In this document: positions 25,761-64,000 of the stretch, in pieces
Position numbering within the stretch: the first letter of the stretch is position 1
Layout: each line of letters starts with the position of its first letter
The notes under the pieces: model-generated
What the model was told of the DNA's origin: nothing
Databases searched by the model: none
Seen by the model: the letters and a program-made list of their open reading frames with translations, nothing else
NCBI RefSeq assembly: GCF_045679555.1
Contig: NC_092120.1
Location: 11,089,305 to 11,153,304 of the forward strand
Direction: 5' to 3'
Origin: Salvelinus alpinus
Taxonomy: Eukaryota > Chordata > Actinopteri > Salmoniformes > Salmonidae
DNA: 64,000 bases
Translations under genes and position numbers: made by a program

Positions 25761-26443
25761 GTAAAGTAACAACCCAATGTTTATATCCCAGGACAAATTA
25801 GCTAGCAACAGCAAGCTAGCTATCTAAATTGCTGTAAATGTTTAATGCTTTTTGACCTGTCCCCAAATTCATATAATTGGTTCAGAGTTTATTTTGATAT
25901 TTCAACCTGCGTGTCATGATTACGTCTGGTGTGATTTGTCGGTAGTGGTGCTCCCAAAACACCCACTAGCTATTTGGGCCGGGACGATACCAGTATCTCA
26001 ATCTTATTTTCATGGCAAAAATGAAAACACGAAGCTGGTAACTCTTTGGTCCTTTAAAAACTTGCTGTATGTAAAATCCTCCCGGTCCTACTATCTATGT
26101 TGTGAGCTGTGGAAAATGCTTGTACAATGTGTAGCAACATTATGTAGCGTATACCAAGTTGCTGCAGTTATTTTTATATTGTCAGACAAAACCATCACCT
26201 CTTACTGATACTTATTTCAGATTTCCATGAGTTGAGTGACCCTGTTGTTACTAGCAAATGCACTATAACCATTATGGGCAAGTTTCTTGACATACTGTAT
26301 TCACTCACATACAGGGAGGTAGTTGGAACTATCTAAATGATTGTTACAAGAAGCACATAATTAAGTGGGATGTACATAAGGCAAAGCTACATTTGATCCT
26401 CCAACTACAGTTTCTGACCTGTGTGATTGTCAGATAGGAGAAG

Positions 26444-63635
<37,192 letters not shown>

Positions 63636-64000
63636 TTTGTAAATCAATGTGACTCTCTTAAAGACCAGTGTAATAACTTTTCGGCCTACCAATGGAATGG
63701 AATTAATCCTCTGTTTAAGCATAATCTGTTGGGCTGCAGTGGAGTAGGGTGAAATCGCCCCTAGATGCTGATCTTGGGTCAGTTTAGCAGTTTCCCCGTT
63801 AAAGGGATACTTTGGGATTTTGGCAATGAAGCCCTTTGTATTCTTCCCTAGAGTCAGAAACTCATTCATGGATACGATTTTTATGTCTCTGCATCCAGTA
63901 TGAAGGAAAGATTGGGGGAGGGGAAGCTTATCCTAGATCTGTACCTAGGGGGATCTTCACCCAGAGGGTCTGCAGTACTGGGGTAGCAGACAGTGCAAAT
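63636..64000 (+). other. bms1 3' untranslated region or flank, built of repeat
   Basis: No AATAAA or ATTAAA was seen up to the window end, so the cleavage site is either beyond it or uses another signal. Segments such as TCGCCCCTAGATGCTGATC and AAAGGGATACTTTGGGATTTTGG look like common salmonid interspersed repeat. Confidence 0.45.

Overview
This window is eukaryotic, teleost and almost certainly salmonid nuclear DNA (Salmo, Oncorhynchus or Salvelinus type). Genes are split into short exons with GT-AG introns. The introns are full of Tc1-like transposons, HpaI-type SINEs, other tRNA-like SINEs and L2- and Rex-type LINE pieces of the kind that fill salmonid genomes. There is no bacterial-style gene packing.

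Two real protein genes could be assembled exon by exon, with consistent splice phases. On the minus strand, from about 14.85 kb down past the left edge, lies a herpud2-like gene: seven complete coding exons, part of an eighth and a probable 5' noncoding exon. It encodes an ER membrane protein with a ubiquitin-like domain. On the plus strand, 26.4-63.6 kb holds the complete coding sequence of bms1, the SSU-processome GTPase of ribosome biogenesis: 21 coding exons, 3,756 nt and 1,251 residues. Its introns are swollen by transposons.

The 17-21 kb interval between them holds two decayed genes that a plain ORF search would miss. The first is an SH2D4-like SH2-domain gene on the minus strand, with a frameshift, a stop codon and a SINE beside one exon. 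The second is the last exon of a Mix/Mxtx-like homeobox gene on the plus strand, with a stop inside recognition helix 3 and at least two frame changes. Two promoter-like segments (20.75-20.94 kb and 25.43-25.76 kb), each ending in a splice donor, lie upstream of bms1. The second carries a tandemly duplicated CCAAT plus CACGTG module.

Transposons: 1.87-4.08 kb, hAT-like element copy 1; 5.3-6.8 kb, Tc1-like; 7.1-8.9 kb, LINE; 9.17-13.45 kb, a four-level nest (Tc1 > Tc1 > hAT-like > HpaI SINE); 15.2-16.7 kb, Tc1 with an inserted repeat; 21.06-21.65 kb, Tc1 relic; 33.7-37.2 kb, near-full-length L2 antisense to bms1; 41.75-43.27 kb, Tc1-like element with an open transposase that seems to lack its DNA-recognition helix; 44.7-46.2 kb, 50.9-52.0 kb and 53.2-54.2 kb, further Tc1-like copies; 49.1-50.7 kb, dead LINE; 56.2-60.9 kb, hAT-like element holding a 25-bp minisatellite and a LINE with a 742-codon open frame.

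No CRISPR array, operon or prokaryotic system is present. The most notable content is the gene-decay interval between herpud2 and bms1 and the dated layers of transposon insertion. All family names rest on recognising motifs by eye; no database search was run.
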